A stretch of DNA of 64,000 bases from Muricea muricata (taxonomy: Eukaryota; Cnidaria; Anthozoa; Malacalcyonacea; Plexauridae), in assembly GCA_963855995.1 (NCBI GenBank), contig OY979717.1, forward strand, positions 13,612,960-13,676,959. Direction: 5' to 3'. The stretch's first letter is position 1. The number at the start of each line of letters is the position of its first letter. Shown in pieces: positions 22,497-33,505 of this stretch. The position numbers and the translations under genes were made by a program. Under the pieces are notes generated by a model that was not told where the DNA came from, made no database searches, and saw only the letters and a list, made by a program, of their open reading frames with translations.

Positions 22497-23752
22497 CAAT
22501 GTGGATAGTTTACCTTGGATGAACAAAAATCCAGACAACATATATTTCAATAACAGTCAATTAAAATCAAATCTTTCTCTTGCATTAAACATACTGGTTC
22601 TAATGGTTAGCAATGAACGTAAACCCTTTTGCACCCATCACTTTAATTAGTCTATTGTTCATTGAATCTATTAATGTTTTGATGGTGCCTTTATCTACAG
22701 CAGCTGCGCACCTTTGAATTGCTTCCCAAAGACAATTCTTAGATGAATATTGTTTTCCATCTTCGTATATTTTGCGCTTTAGTATTGACCAGAAGTTCTC
22801 GATGGAGTTGACATCCGGTGAACATGCTGGCCACAGCATCAAACGAGCTTCCTTAAACTCAAATTTGGTTAACGCTTCCCGAGTGTAATGAGCTGCGTGG
22901 GAAGGGGCATTGTCGTGCATGAATCGATCTTCCTCTGTAATACTAGTGGTTGTTTCTTATACCAAGGAAGAAAATTTTTTTAGGAAGTCGACTTACGATT
23001 TAGCACACATCTTAACCCCATCGGGCACACGAAAAGGACGCACAATTTGATCATTAATGATTTCCGCCCAAATCATTACACCTCCACCGCCTTGTTGCCG
23101 CCTGATCTTGCTCCGTGGCTTTGTACCATTGAGTAGCCAGCCACTCATCCAACCATCTGAACCATCCAGAGTTGCCCGAGACTCGTCAGTGAACAAAACA
23201 TTTTCGAAATTGGTTTTCATGCATGACTTAGCCCTGTCCAAGCGTGCCAGCTTATGTCTTTGTTTCAATGGTGGTTTAATAGTTGGCTTTGTAACTTTTC
23301 CAATGCTTCTTAAGATCTTGCACCGTCCAGCTCTGGATCTTGATGGGACTCCAGCTTCATGAAATATCTTGGCACTCGTTGAATGAGGATTTCTTGATAA
23401 CGTTTTCTTTACTGTGCTGATTTCCCTACGAGAAATCTTTCGGAACTTTCCTTTATCCGCCCTCCCCCTCACTTTATTACTATTTTCCATAAATCTTTTG
23501 ACTGTGCGATGATCTCGATGAATTAACTTTGAAATATCCAAACTGGTTTTGCTGTGGCTTAACAATTCTGCGATTCTTTGCCTCTCCTCAGGTTTTAGAT
23601 CTGTTTTACGTCCCATATTGCTAACTTTTAACAGACTGAGTGAGATTTTCGCTGGTTTTATAAGGGTTGCATAATAATTATTTACATTAATTATGAGAGT
23701 TTTATGCAAAAAAAAATCAATTACTTTGGATTTAACTGTTCTTGCTCCATTG
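22497..23752 (-). mobile_element. Tc1/mariner-type transposon, decayed
   Basis: A TA dinucleotide flanks each proposed end (22495-22496 and 23753-23754). The ends begin CAATG on both sides, but similarity beyond that is weak, so the boundaries are tentative. The length, about 1.26 kb, is normal for Tc1 elements. It encodes the disrupted transposase described separately. Confidence 0.6.
22600..23616 (-). pseudogene. Tc1-like transposase, frameshifted
   Basis: It starts at the ATG at 23616 (MGRKTDLKPEERQRIAELL), followed by the paired helix-turn-helix region, then the first catalytic Asp in FTDESRATLDG. The frame stops at 22993. The rest resumes in another frame at 22920 with the second Asp (MHDNAPSHAA) and the Glu (NSIENFWSILKRKIY), ending at 22600. 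The bridge between them (22921-22992) holds stops and a frameshift in what should be the central catalytic domain. All three DDE residues are still visible, but the protein cannot be made intact. Confidence 0.85.
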
Positions 23753-23780
23753 TATGTTCTTGCTCCAAGTATAAGCAAGA

Positions 23781-25376
23781 GATCTACACTGCGACTCACG
23801 ATATTACTTGTATGAGATATTTATGCCGTACGTATTCAAAATGAGCATTGCTAGTCATTAAAACTTACGAACATCAAAACAAAGTTGTGAGAAGATCTTT
23901 ACGATGTTGATATTTGATGTTAGTCACATGACTGAAAAAATATGGCGCTGTTCCATATTTCAGGCGGACCACGCTATTAGTTTTAAAAATATGATAACAC
24001 GATAAGACGTCGTTTTTAACTTAATTGGAAGTGGGAACGACATTCTTTAACCAAAAGCAGCATAGGTAACAAAAAGAGAATGTTTTAGCTAGAAAATAAA
24101 CGAACTTGGTGTCATAGTTGAAGGATTTTTCAAAGATTACGTGGAACGGTGGAAAAGAGGGATTCTGGATTTCTAAAATGGATAAGAGTGGGAGATATTA
24201 GGCGTTTGAAGGAGAACTGTTCGTAAATTATCATGATCAATGTCTATCAACATTTTGAGAAAGTTTGCTTTGCCATGTATCTTTAAAACTAGCAATGATG
24301 GATTCCTGGTAATCAATAATAATTCTAAAAGTACCTCCACTGTTGTCGTGGAATAAACGTTTGGCACTGGATTGAGGCAAAAAAATGCTTGAGAGCACAA
24401 CAGAAGTTTGTCCTTTTGACGGGCAGACGAAATCAGCATGATAAAGCTTGGAAAATGTATGCATGGGTAAGATTATTGATATTCAATGACGGTATGTGAC
24501 CAGCGAGGCTAAGGAGTCAACAAAAAAGTGGCAAAGTAAACGAGTTCTGCTGGTAACAGCGAAAATAGGGATCAGAGGTCTCTTTTGTAAATTTAGGCAC
24601 ATATGAAGACATGTTGGTTGCTAATAATACAGATCTAAATGATCGTTCTACCACTTCTTTGGCAGGTACCTAAAACCTTTCATCAGAAGTTCCTTTTCCA
24701 GCATTAGGGAATTATCATGTTGATCTCGACTTGTCTGTCTTGTCTTTCTCGACTTGTTGTGCTCTCAAGCATTTTTTTTCCTCAATCCAGTTCCAAACGT
24801 TTATTCCACGACACCAGTGGAGGTACTTTTAGAATTATTATTGCTTACCAGAAATCCATCATTGCTGGTTTTGAAGATATATGGCAAAGCAAACTTTCTC
24901 AAAATGTTGATAGACGTTGATCATGATAATTTACGAACAGTTCTCCTTCAAACGCCTAATACCTTCCATACTTATCCATTTTAGAAGTCCAGAATACCTC
25001 TTTTCCACCGTTCCACGTAATCTTTGAAAAATCCTTCAACTATGACACCAAGTTCGTTTATTTTCTAGCTAAAACATTCTCTCGTTGTTACCTATGCTGT
25101 TTTTGGTTAAAGAAAGTCGTTTCCACTTCCAATTAAGTTAAAAACGACGTCCTGTCGTGTTATCATATTTTTAAAACTAATAGCGTGGTCCACCCCAAAT
25201 ATGGAACAACGCCATATTTGTTCAGTCATGTGACTAACATCAAATATCAACATCGTAAAGATCTTCTCACAACTTTGTTTTGATGTTCGTAAGTTTTAAT
25301 GAATAGCAATGCTCATTTTGAATACGTACGGCATAAATATCTCATAAAAGTAATATCGTGAGTCGCACTGTAGAGA
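23781..25376. mobile_element. Foldback element with 621-bp inverted arms
   Basis: The left arm is 23781-24401 and the right arm 24756-25376, inverted to each other at high identity, with a 354-bp central spacer. Similar short open frames appear in both arms simply because the arms match; none shows a known motif. The left arm begins about 30 bases from the Tc1-like element. Confidence 0.85.
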
Positions 25377-26336
25377 TCACGAGAGTACACAAAGCAAGTA
25401 TATTGCGACCTTGGGAGGTTTCCACGCAGTTGCGCTGTTGTCAAATTCAACAAAAATTCATTAAAAAGAAAAAAAATATTATGCAAGGTTATGTACCGAT
25501 CAATTGGAAACTTCAAAATGCATCCTCCCCCTGAGTAAGGAATTTGAACTCGAGATACATTCATTCCCATTTTCTCGCGATTTATGCGGGCTTTTACAAC
25601 CATTTGCTTGCTACCGTTAATCGCCATGCATTCAGAACAACGTTTTTAAAAATTACAAGTAGCATGTTTGTCAACCGAAACTTAATATTAGTTTGAGCTG
25701 TTGTCCGTTGAACTTGTAGTTTTGACGTAACTTATAGTTTTGACGCTGTGTATTTTTGCTTTAAGATCAAAACAATCCGCTAAACATGAATTTCTCATTT
25801 GAAAATGCGACCCCAGATTGTGGATTTGTTCTCAAAAGAAAAGTCTTAATGCCCATTTCTTGTGCTTGGCCAAAGGTCCTGCAGTTTTAGTGCTGGGGGA
25901 AATTCTAAACTCGTTGCGAATATTTGTGCACCCTGGTAGCAATTGACTCGTGGTGAGCTCTTGCATGAGATACATCAATGAAGAATGTGCTTCTCTTGTC
26001 AAGAAATCGATTGAGTTTTATTGAGAATATCGCACACAAATAATAACTCACATCGCATGCTCGCGATTTCTCTTAGCAACGACTGCACATTGATCTATGG
26101 TTGTTGCAGGCAAGAAGATAACTTTTCATTTTTTCACCTGCATCTTTTTCTCGTTTTGTTTTTTATAAATTTGGGGTTGTTTTGGTTTTGTTACCCATAT
26201 TCAATTAGTCTTGTTGAAAGTGACGAGGAGCCGATGCAAAGATGAAGATGATGAATTATCGAATGCCATGCATGTATTTATTCATAATCTACTATGATAG
26301 AATAGGGATTTATGGTATAATCATATTAAATGAGGA
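25377..26336. other. No gene recognised
   Basis: AT-rich intergenic DNA. Short frames (25313-25627 minus, 26021-26245 plus) show no motif or splice support. Confidence 0.4.
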
Positions 26337-26596
26337 GAAGATGGTTTGGAAACTCATTATGAGAATAACAATATCACTCATTATCTACGTTTTTGTTTAG
26401 GTTTATCATCAGGTTTACCTTCATTGTCACGTACGCATTGTATTTTTGCGTAGCTTAAAAATTGCTATTGGTGGATTTGACGAAAATACAATACGCACGT
26501 GACAACGAACGACCACATTTTTGCATAAACGTTGACTAACAGATGGATAGATAATGAGTTATATTGTTATTCTAATGATTTTTTAAACCATCTTTT
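26337..26596. repeat. Inverted-repeat MITE
   Basis: A block GAAGATGGTTTGGAAACTCA continuing to about 26390 recurs inverted at about 26546-26596. Nested inside, CACGTACGCATTGTATTTT is also inverted. A direct repeat containing GATAGAATAG flanks the unit on both sides (about 26296 and 26612). Confidence 0.6.
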
Positions 26597-27216
26597 CCAT
26601 TAACTATGATGTGATAGAATAGTGCACACGAATAAATAATTTAAATTGTATCCATACTGTAGCTATTTATAATATAGTTTAGAATTGTGTCGGCTGTTTT
26701 GCTTGTAGTGATTTTAAAAAAAATCCTGAGCGAAAAAAATTAAAAACTGCCGAAGATTAAGGTAAGAGCACAATTAGCTCTGCAGCAAGCCTTGTAACTC
26801 ATAAAATGTTTGTTGAACAAAGAGTCAGACCAGAGCATGATACCATTGATATATGATATATGTTTGACTGATCGTTATAATATTTTGTTTTTGAGACATC
26901 CCCTGGTTGAAAATATTTATTTGTATGAGGTTGAAGAAAAATATATATTTATGCAAGATTGTAGTGGTAAAATACAACCCGTTGAAGGCAGAAGTTGCTG
27001 CTAAAACTTATAAATGAACGCTTTCAACCAGAGAACGTCTCTAACACAATAGCCATGTACAATCCTCGCAATCTAGCATTTTCAAATGATCATGGATCAT
27101 TAGATATTTTGCAACTAATTGCAAGTGACCACTGACCAGATTAATTAACCCATGCACATGCAACTGGCAGCTATTTCATATTATATAATTTAAATTTGTG
27201 ACGAAAAGAGCACGAT

Positions 27217-27605
27217 AAGCCAATTTATAATACCAAAATTATAAATTAAAGTTAATAGAGCAATGCGAATAATTGCAGGGAAGTCCCTCGAATATTTTTC
27301 ACGCAGTCATATTGGCTGTGCTAAGTTCTCATGTTTCTGTTAGGTGTGATTTGAATATTTCACGCGTGGATCAAAGGTTATCGCTGTTTAACATCAGCTC
27401 AATAATGATGCCCTATGCATGCTGTGGGCACGTGCACATCATGCTAGGTTGTCTTAAATAACCAATGAGAATTCTGAATAATATGACCGAGATTTGATCG
27501 GCCAATAAAAACCGTCCATTTGTAAGGATAACAATGCATGCTCGCTAGTCATATCTTTAATTTGTGTAAAAGCTCTCAAGAGATAGGAGCTGCTACAATA
27601 ATTTT
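27217..27605 (+). repeat. Split direct repeat A1 of the Ngaro-like element
   Basis: 389 bp, matching A2 at 29993-30381. The short open frame at 27273 (and its identical twin at 30049) belongs to the repeat and is not considered a gene. The gag-like frame starts 31 bases after it. Confidence 0.8.
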
Positions 27606-27635
27606 GAATTTCAACGCAAATTATTATTCATCGAA

Positions 27636-28195
27636 ATGCCTCCTGTTCGTCGTAAAAACGCGAAAGGGATTTCTAACCGCAATAATCGATCTCTATCAAC
27701 GGCGGCCAATGGTGATACGGAGAGTTTACGACGCCAATGTACTGAGAGAGGACTACCTAATCATGGACAAAAGAATGCTTTGGTCTCTCGGCTACAACAG
27801 CACGCAATTACTTCGTCTTCGAGGCCAACGGTGGATGCCGCAGGGAACTCAAATTTGCCGTCTACGTCGACATTTCCTTAACGTGACAACCCATAATCTT
27901 CGTTAGTTACCGAGGACCACTAGGCGCATATAAGATATGATCAATTGTTTCTCGTAGCGTGGAGGAATCGGTAGCCGTTATAGCAACCAATGCGGCCCGT
28001 ACCGCTGTCGAAGCCATGTCCACGATGCCTCAGCAAGTTTGTTACAACAGCAGCCCAGCTGTTCTAGATGAGATCGCGGTCAACACGGCAGATTCTTGTC
28101 CAAGCCCAACGTCGAGCGTCGCGTCTCAGTCCTGTAGAAGAGCTTGTATAGTGTCTCCAACATCGTTTCAAGCATGCGTGTATACTAGCTGTTGA
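27636..28195 (+). pseudogene. Gag-like ORF remnant with SAP-like motif
   Basis: It begins MPPVRRKNAKGISNRN, a basic N-terminus. A SAP-like helix pair follows (SLRRQCTERGLPNHGQKNA, then LVSRLQQH), a fold that binds DNA in other proteins. The frame stops at 27881. Homology-like sequence resumes at about 27959 in a shifted frame (EESVAVIATNAARTAVEAM) and stops at 28195. Such SAP-bearing first ORFs occur, to my knowledge, in DIRS-type elements of cnidarians. Its place just after repeat A1 supports a gag role. Several stops and frameshifts disable it. Confidence 0.55.
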
Positions 28196-29504
28196 CGCGG
28201 TTTCTTCCCTGCGCTCTGGCGAGTAAGGTACAGCAGATTTTGCAACAAAGTGTCGCATCTGATATTACAATTATCATGATGTGCGCTAGCTGTATATGGT
28301 ATCGTAAGTATTCCGGGCATTCCAAAATTTTTATTACATATTTCGTTTAAAATCTAATCAAAATGCACACAATTTGTCATTTGTGGTAGAACACGGGCAT
28401 AAATAAGGCTTGCTAAGAGAGATTATTGTGTAATCTTACCTGATCTAATCAGCTGAATATATTTTAACGCGGTTTAGACATGCGATACAAATATGATTGC
28501 TTTCCTAGATGAGATATCTTGAGAAATATTGAGCACAAGATCTGTATTTGACACATATCAAGAAATTCTATCCCGTTATTAAGACCAGTGGAAAAAATTT
28601 CTGCTTACACAAAGGAAAATCTATCTCTTCAAACTGTACTTAAATTTCAATGTTTACTTTCAAAAATTAATATTAATTCTAGCGGCATTCGGCATCTTAT
28701 TACAGTTAAATTTTGACACAGTTTATTTATTTCAAATTGGTTTCTGCTTGGGTCGCATAACCAAACACTATACTGAATCGTGAAACATAGTGGCTTGCAC
28801 AGTGAGTTAAGGATCGCTAGCTGTCAGTCTGCGCGCGCCGCTCGGAATTGCAAAGTATAAGCTTCAGTATATCGATTAACGGCGCAGTCGATTTGTAAAA
28901 CTAACGACAAAAGTTTCCAAAAAATATTGAAAATGAAGACCAGGGCAAAACAATGTTTTTAATATGCCAAGTTATTTTTATTCTTGCCATAAAACACAAC
29001 TCACATGCAATCGTGTGAAAGTGATTGAAACAGAATGAACAAACACTGTATATATATAAAAAAAAAAGAAAATAATAATAATAATTAAATAAATAAAAAA
29101 AATAAATAAAAAAAAAAATAATGATAATAGAAGGTCATTTCTGTTTGTTTCCCTGCAGAAAAAAAAAATCTTGAAAGCATGCTGAACTGATTAAATAGTG
29201 ATGAACAAATATTTCAAAAAGGCTAGAATGGTCAGCTCTGTTTTCCGTATTACCAGTGGTTTCATCATTAAGTTGTAACATAGAAGCTTTGTGGGGAAGC
29301 TGCTGGTATTTGTCTGGCCCCATCCAGGTTTCCTGTGCCCAGGTTTTTCCTGGCCACCCTGATGATCCAGCTGTAATAAAACCAATGGTAATGCCTAAAC
29401 AGCAAGTCTTACCATTTCCTGGCAAAAGCTGTCTTCTATATGACTGCAGCTGTTGTGGGAGTTGGTTGTTCGTCTATGGGGAATACACATTCTGTGTATT
29501 TGTG
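28196..29504. other. Internal region of the Ngaro-like element, no ORF recognised
   Basis: No reverse transcriptase, RNase H or recombinase motif was seen. It includes a simple A/T-rich tract of AATAAT and AATAAA units at about 29055-29120. Confidence 0.5.
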
Positions 29505-29993
29505 GGGATGAAGTGCTTCCGTAATCACGTTCAGGCCATAGACTCACATCTTTAATGTTACTACAATCTGTGTAAATAGTTCTAAGGACTGTCCAAGGGG
29601 ATCTTAACCCCTTGGGCAGGTTAATGTTAGAGGGGATCTTAACCCCTCTAACATTGTCTTATGGGGATCTTAACCCCTTGTTCAAATTCTAGGGACTGTC
29701 CAAGGGGATCTTAACCCCTTGGACAGGTTAATGTTAGGGGGGATCTTAACCCCTCTAACATTGCCTGATGGGAATCTTAATCCCAAGGGCACTCAGCTTA
29801 CAAGCGGGCCTATATGCACCCCGCTGGTTACTGTATACGAGTCTATGATTACATAAGTAATGTTATGTAATAGTTCTTTTATATTGGAGTACTTCATCAC
29901 CATGACCCATTTCTCCCACATAAATGTTGCGTTATTCTTTGTGTGTTTTTAACGGACAATCTATTTTATACCGAAAAGCAAATGATCTATTAA
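29505..29993 (+). repeat. Split direct repeat B1 with a hairpin cluster
   Basis: 489 bp, matched at 30589-31077. Between about 29588 and 29792 it carries six consecutive stem-loops. Five have the core GGGGATCTTAACCCC (stems such as CCAAGGGG/CCCCTTGG and GTTAGAGGGG/CCCCTCTAAC). A sixth is a variant, TGGGAATCTTAATCCCA. The loop sequence is almost constant. Confidence 0.85.
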
Positions 29994-30381
29994 AGCCAAT
30001 TTATAATACCAAAATTATAAATTAAAGTTAATAGAGCAATGCGAATAATTGCAGGGAAGTCCCTCGAATATTTTTCACGCAGTCATATTGGCTGTGCTAA
30101 GTTCTCATGTTTCTGTTAGGTGTGATTTGAATATTTCACGCGTGGATCAAAGGTTATCGCTGTTTAACATCAGCTCAATAATGATGCCCTATGCATGCTG
30201 TGGGCACGTGCACATCATGCTAGGTTGTCTTAAATAACCAATGAGAATTCTGAATAATATGACCGAGATTTGATCGGCCAATAAAAACCGTCCATTTGTA
30301 AGGATAACAATGCATGCTCGCTAGTCATATCTTTAATTTGTGTAAAAGCTCTCAAGAGATAGGAGCTGCTACAATAATTTT
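29993..30381 (+). repeat. Split direct repeat A2
   Basis: Copy of 27217-27605 with no difference that I can find, abutting B1 through a shared TTAA/AA junction. Confidence 0.85.
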
Positions 30382-30588
30382 CCCACCCACCCACCACGTC
30401 ACATATGGCATGAAGATGATGGTAAGATGCACCGGACTGCAAGGACACCAAGAAGAATATAAACGTTATTCAAGGACACAATTTAAATGTGCCAACAAGT
30501 TACTAAAATGGAACTGGGTTGACATAATATATACAGTAATTTGTCAGGTTGTAAGTTAGTTGTACGGTTAGTAAATATATATGGTTAT

Positions 30589-31077
30589 GGGATGAAGTGC
30601 TCCCGTAATCACGTTCAGGCCATAAACTCACATCTTTAATGTTACTACAATCTGTGTAAATAGTTCTAAGGACTGTCCAAGGGGATCTTAACCCCTTAGG
30701 CAGGTTAATGTTAGAGGGGATCTTAACCCCTCTAACATTGTCTTATGGGGATCTTAACCCCTTGTTCAAATTCTAGGGACTGTCCAAGGGGATCTTAACC
30801 CCTTGGACAGGTTAATGTTAGGGGGGATCTTAACCCCTCTAACATTGCCTGATGGTAATCTTAATCCCAAGGGCACTCAGCTTACAAGCGGGCCTATATG
30901 CACCCCGCTGGTTACTGTATACGAGTCTATGATTACATAAGTAATGTTATGTAATAGTTCTTTTATATTGGAGTACTTCATCACCATGACCCATTTCTCC
31001 CACATAAATGTTGCGTTATTCTTTGTGTGTTTTTAACGGACAATCTATTTTATACCGAAAAGCAAATGATCTGTTAA
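30589..31077 (+). repeat. Split direct repeat B2 with a hairpin cluster
   Basis: Second copy of B. The six stem-loops lie at about 30671-30872. Differences from B1 include CTCCCG for CTTCCG near the start and one base change in each of two stems. Confidence 0.85.
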
Positions 31078-31344
31078 CACAAGAAAAATGCCCCCGCGTG
31101 TTAATCAGTTTGGCTGTTTATATTATGCATAGCGTTTTATTGTCATGTGTGACCGAAACTAACAACTCAGTTCGTTTTGTCTTTGTTATAATTATTTCCC
31201 TTTGGTTAGAACGATCCATTTGTTTTCTGCTAAAACTAAAATTTTATCAATACGAGTTTTTTGAGGGCTCTGTTTTTTTCGGAGCTCTGCATGCTTTAGG
31301 TAGTACCTGAATTTATACAATTTATTATGTACTATTTTGGGCAG

Positions 31345-33480
31345 GGAAATCGAAAAAGCAAGTGCAGTCATCCTAATTTCAAGTAATAGCAATGATGGGA
31401 ATGATCACGAGTCTGATGTTTTAGATTCAAAGACGTACTGTATAAGGTGAGATTTGAGCAATATCGTGCAGTAGCAAAGCTAGCCTGATAAATGTAATTT
31501 GGTCCTGCTTCGTAAAATTTAAATCCATTATCCTCATTCATTTCTGTAGCTCATTCGTATAGCTTATTCGTACAGGGACTATAGTTTACAAGTAGTGAAT
31601 GCTTTTATTTGTCCAATGGTAAGAATATTTTCATAAGGTTAAAGATTGAACGTTCCATTCAACGAGGCGATAGCCGAGACAACTTAGTTCGTTAGACGTG
31701 GAAAATATGGGAATTTGATGGTACACTACGGCTTATTACAGTTTTCCATTACGAAGATCACTCGTGACAGTCATCACCAAAACCCAAGCCTTCCACCAAA
31801 AAATTATAACAGATATGTTCATGAAGAACCCTAAACTGAAGCCCAGTCAGGTTTCTGTAAATTGCGTCGTGCATGACAAAAATAATCCTAACTGTAAAAA
31901 GAAAGAAGTCCGTGAAGGAAACCCACATGGAGATTCGTTTAAAGCGGTGGGAGTCCTTAAACACAAACAAACAGCTAACAGGGAGCGGCATCTTATCCAC
32001 AAGATTAACAACCGTCGACTTAATGGAAATCCATCGTATGTTTTCAAAACAAGTTCTTTCAAAGCGAAGATATGCATATCAATCGACAGGAATGGTGACA
32101 AGCTTATGAGTAAAGAGTATTGTCATTTTGATGGTAAAGTAAACGGCTGCACTGGGTTTACCACTCTCACCGCAAGCATTTACCACCCAACACTAAAAAA
32201 GATGGTTAAACTAGCTGTAATGGAAGCAGAAGGTGAAGGCGAGGAGCATGTGCCAACATTCTGGAAGGAGTTGAACAAGGTGATTAAGGAAGTCAGTGAC
32301 GATCCGGAAACATCTTTCAACCCTTATGGATTCATGCTTGATGAAGCTGGTGGAATATGGAACTCAATCAAGAATAATTTTTCTGATGAAGTTTTAAAGA
32401 ACAGTGTCAGTTGCGAATTTCACTACCTGCAGAGTGTTAATAGACATACGACTAACATTGCAAATGATAATGAGAAACGTCGATATAAAAAATTGGCAAA
32501 ACAAGTAATGGATTCTGCTTTGTTTCCAGCATATTTTGAAACCTTGAACATTTTGGAGAACTTTATTTATGGGCAAAGTGAAAATAAAGAAAAGAGTTAT
32601 TGAACTGGCTGCACTGGGCGAAAGCATTTAAGTGTAATTTAATGTCACCATCTTCCAATCTTGCAGAAGCAGTTAATGCCAGCTATGCTCACAGAGGAAG
32701 TTGCAACATCTCTTTAGGAAGAGCTGCTTATGAAGATACTGCAGACAGTATATTGCTGCAAAAACAATGGAAACAAAACAGAGCAGGTGCAAAAATCTGT
32801 GGTACTGGACCTTTCACTTCCAACCGAACTGCTCGAGAGATAACAAAACAGGAGAGAGAGGCTGTTTGATTTGTTGAGGAACTGGACGTCTTGGATTCGG
32901 GAAAATACCATGAAGAAGATAGGATAGCAAAGGCATTCGAGGAGTGCGAGATAGATCCAAAGTGCAGTTTTGAGCCGAAATCCCAATCAAAAAAGCGGAA
33001 GAGGGGACGCCCGAAAAAACGCTACGTTAGTGTATATGATGACAATGAATCAGAGTCATCTGTTGAGAAAGACGACTGCGACAAGGATAAAAGGCCTGGG
33101 AGGTTGAGAAAACCAAACAAAGACTTCCACAAGAGTCTTCAAAGGGCAATAAAACAAAGCAATAAACAAAAGGTCGAAAAGCTGGTTGAGAATGGAAATC
33201 GTTATGACGTAGTTATTAAAAGCAAGTGGACTGTTTCAAGAGAAAGTGGAAAACGTGATCAATGCATGGAATACCTATTCTTTCAAAATCAGTTACACGC
33301 CATCTTGTGACTGCTTGTACTTTGTACGACACACAGGGAAAATATGCAAACATATAATTTGGATATTGATGAACTTATTCCAGATCCCCTAAGGCAACTC
33401 CATTTAATTTTGTACAAAGTAGCTTTAACAGAACGCGAATTTGCAGTGCTGAAAAATAATGTGCAAGATATTCCCGATGA
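31345..33480 (+). pseudogene. MULE-type transposase locus with upstream exon and SWIM zinc finger
   Basis: A candidate exon (about 31345-31447, acceptor GGGCAG, donor AG|GTGAGA) can join in phase to an exon starting at 31742 (acceptor TTACAG). The main frame to 32603 holds a MULE DDE-like core: CISIDRNGDKL, CHFDGKV, FMLDEAGGIWNSIKNNF and CEFHYLQSVNRH. A frameshift at about 32600 leads to a second part (NLAEAVNASYAHRG). A TGA at 32867 follows, then a basic AT-hook-like stretch (KKRKRGRPKKRY). A further shift uncovers a SWIM finger (CDCLYFV...GKICKHI) near 33306-33353. DDE plus SWIM is the usual MULE order. At least three breaks make it non-functional as a transposase. Confidence 0.7.
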
Positions 33481-33505
33481 AATACGGTGTTGTGCTGAAC
33501 AATCT

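Larger units (their letters stand above)
27217..31077 (+). mobile_element. Ngaro/DIRS-like element with split direct repeats A1-ORF-B1A2-B2
   Basis: Two different repeats are interleaved. Repeat A (389 bp) is at 27217-27605 and again at 29993-30381, identical as far as I can read. Repeat B (489 bp) is at 29505-29993 and 30589-31077, with only a few mismatches. B1 runs straight into A2. This A1-internal-B1-A2-B2 order is the known layout of Ngaro-type retroelements, which integrate by tyrosine recombinase and leave no target duplication. None is seen here. The internal region is only about 1.9 kb and keeps a gag-like remnant. I see no reverse transcriptase or recombinase, so this copy is non-autonomous. 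A 207-bp spacer separates A2 from B2. Confidence 0.7.

Noticed and set aside
24173-24984. Similar short proteins encoded in both arms of the foldback
   Set aside because: The similarity follows from arm identity. The frames have no known motif and no splice context.
27273-30237. Identical 62-residue frames at 27273 and 30049
   Set aside because: Both lie inside repeat A of the Ngaro-like element and are identical because the repeat is. There is no motif or coding signature.
29588-30872. Regularly spaced palindromes that could look like a CRISPR array
   Set aside because: The spacing is short, the stems vary, there are no unique spacers of constant length and the DNA is eukaryotic. The two clusters are copies within repeat B.
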